From: Nocardia transvalensis NBRC 15921
Lineage (GTDB): Bacteria > Actinomycetota > Actinomycetes > Mycobacteriales > Mycobacteriaceae
Direction: 5' to 3'
Assembly: GCF_000308875.1 (NCBI RefSeq)
Contig: NZ_BAGL01000060.1
Coordinates: 1-64,000, forward strand
Length of the DNA stretch: 64,000 nt
Shown: one piece after another, positions 62,953-64,000 of the stretch
Layout of the letters: each line of letters opens with the position of its first letter
Position numbering within the stretch: position 1 is the first letter of the stretch
Translations under genes and position numbers: made by a program
Notes under the pieces: model-generated
Seen by the model: only the letters and a program-made list of their open reading frames with translations
Databases searched by the model: none
Told to the model about the DNA's origin: nothing

Positions 62953-64000
62953 TTGTTCGGTCCAAACGCGCCCGAGTCGCCCTATCTCGTCATCGACCTC
63001 GCCCGGGTGCGCGAGAACTACCGTGCCCTCCGGTCCGCCCTCAGCGGGCTGGGAGATCGGCACGAAGCGCGAATCCGATTCGCGGTCAAGGCTTCTCCGA
63101 TGCCGGAGATCATCCGGCTGCTGGCCGCCGAGGGCGCGGAATTCGACGTCGCCAGTATCGGTGAGATCGAGCAGTGCCTGAGCCTCGGCGTCGATCCGGC
63201 CCGTCTCTGCTACGGCAATCCCCTCAAGAAGGCGAGCCAGATCGCCGCCGCCCATGCCGCCGGGGTGCGCCGGTTCGCCTTCGACACCGAGGACGATCTG
63301 GACCGCATCGCCGAATGCGCCCCGGGCGCGGAGGTCGAATGCCGCTTCCTGGCCTCGGCGCCGCAGTCGCAGACCCCCTTCGGCGCGAAGTTCGGCTGCG
63401 CCCCCGGCGAGGCGGTGCGGCTGCTGGTGCGCGCCCGCGACCTGGGCTTACGGCCGGTGGGCCCGTACTTCCACGTGGGCTCGCAACAGCTCGACCCGGT
63501 CGCCTGGCAGATCGGCATCGAGCAGGCCGGCGCCATCGCGGAAGCGTTGGCGGTCAAGGACATTCCGGTGGGATCGGTGAATATCGGTGGCGGACTGCCG
63601 ATTCCGTACGCCACCCCGGCGCCGGAACTGTCCTATCTGGGCGCGGTGATCGCCGAGGCGACCGCGCGCCATCTCCCGGAGCACGCCGATCTGGTGGTGG
63701 AACCCGGCCGCGCCCTGGTGGGCAACGCCGGGGTGATCCACGCCGAGGTCGTGAACGTGCGCATCGCGCCGGACGGGCGGCGCTGGGTATACCTCGATGT
63801 CGGCCGCTACAACGGCATGGCCGAGACCGAGAACGAGTACATCGCCTACCGGATCGAGACCTCGCGCGACGGTGACCCCTGCGACGAGGCGGTGATAGCC
63901 GGTCCGACCTGCGACGGAGACGATGTACTGTATCAACGCACACGGGTCCTCCTTCCGACCACGTTGCGAGCCGGTGATCCCGTTCGGATCCTCGATACCG
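62953..64000 (+). CDS. Type III PLP-dependent decarboxylase (ornithine/lysine/arginine type), 3' end outside the window
   Basis: The frame begins TTG 62953 behind AAGAAAGAGAG and continues to the window end (349 codons). After LFGPNAPESPYLVIDLARVR it has the PLP lysine in IRFAVKASPMPE (Lys ~46), then YGNPLKKASQIAAAHAAGVR, YFHVGSQQLDP, NIGGGLPIPYA (phosphate-binding glycines), VVEPGRALVG and the second active-site block IAGPTCDGDDVLYQ. This is a fold III ornithine decarboxylase-like enzyme making a polyamine or cadaverine. The TTG start is tentative. It lies 160 bp after the helicase gene. Confidence 0.88.
   Translation, partial: MFGPNAPESPYLVIDLARVRENYRALRSALSGLGDRHEARIRFAVKASPMPEIIRLLAAEGAEFDVASIGEIEQCLSLGVDPARLCYGNPLKKASQIAAAHAAGVRRFAFDTEDDLDRIAECAPGAEVECRFLASAPQSQTPFGAKFGCAPGEAVRLLVRARDLGLRPVGPYFHVGSQQLDPVAWQIGIEQAGAIAEALAVKDIPVGSVNIGGGLPIPYATPAPELSYLGAVIAEATARHLPEHADLVVEPGRALVGNAGVIHAEVVNVRIAPDGRRWVYLDVGRYNGMAETENEYIAYRIETSRDGDPCDEAVIAGPTCDGDDVLYQRTRVLLPTTLRAGDPVRILDT

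Overview
The window is GC-rich actinobacterial DNA, most likely from a member of the Mycobacteriales close to Nocardia. The evidence is a sigB - ideR - galE neighbourhood, DUF3039 and DUF3099 genes beside it, an MCE-family protein, an Lsr2 paralogue, a PAC2 protein, a HelY-like helicase and a DUF4192 protein. The genus is an inference from gene order and protein character.

Layout. Positions 1-8107 are accessory: the end of an MCE gene, a TetR regulator, a broken short-chain dehydrogenase, a low-affinity iron permease-like membrane protein, an alpha/beta hydrolase that has lost its nucleophile region, and a minus-strand run of LysR, carboxymuconolactone decarboxylase-hydrolase fusion, quinone oxidoreductase and LLM oxidoreductase. 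Positions 8108-36655 look like tandem genomic islands stacked on the 3' end of a DUF3039 gene (36625-36867, minus). The last nine codons of that gene occur again at 8201-8227 (27/27 bases) and, more diverged, at 16867-16894. Paired decamer repeats of the AAAGTGACAC / AAAATGGCAC type sit at similar distances from each copy, as arm sites of a tyrosine recombinase would. No integrase gene is visible.

The first island unit (about 8.2-16.9 kb) is compact. It holds a 958-residue type I-like methylase with a specificity-like segment and a HEPN-like C-terminus whose NPPF motif reads HPPF. Facing it is a translationally coupled pair: a Bell-type small protein and an NB-ARC/TPR protein that share an amyloid-like motif at their facing ends. 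This is the best candidate for an undescribed immune system. The second unit (about 16.9-36.6 kb) carries a degenerate CRISPR array, a type I-C effector operon without cas1, cas2 or cas4 and with a frameshifted cas3, a second broken Bell-like locus, a PqqD/radical SAM pair cut short by an IS3-family element, an internally deleted glyQS-type glycyl-tRNA synthetase relic, a frameshifted PD-(D/E)xK-like protein, a YigZ protein, an Lsr2 and an HNH-like protein. Many of its genes are damaged.

Positions 36.6-64 kb are conserved chromosome: DUF3039, DUF3099, an MFS transporter, a VOC protein coupled to a DJ-1/AraC regulator, an acetate-type symporter with its DUF485 partner, a SAM methyltransferase, sigB, a secreted protein, ppc, a small hydrolase, a GNAT/pseudo-acyl-CoA-synthetase acyltransferase beside an AcuC deacetylase, ideR, galE, DUF4192, an aldo/keto reductase, a lipoprotein, PAC2, HelY and the start of a PLP-dependent decarboxylase.
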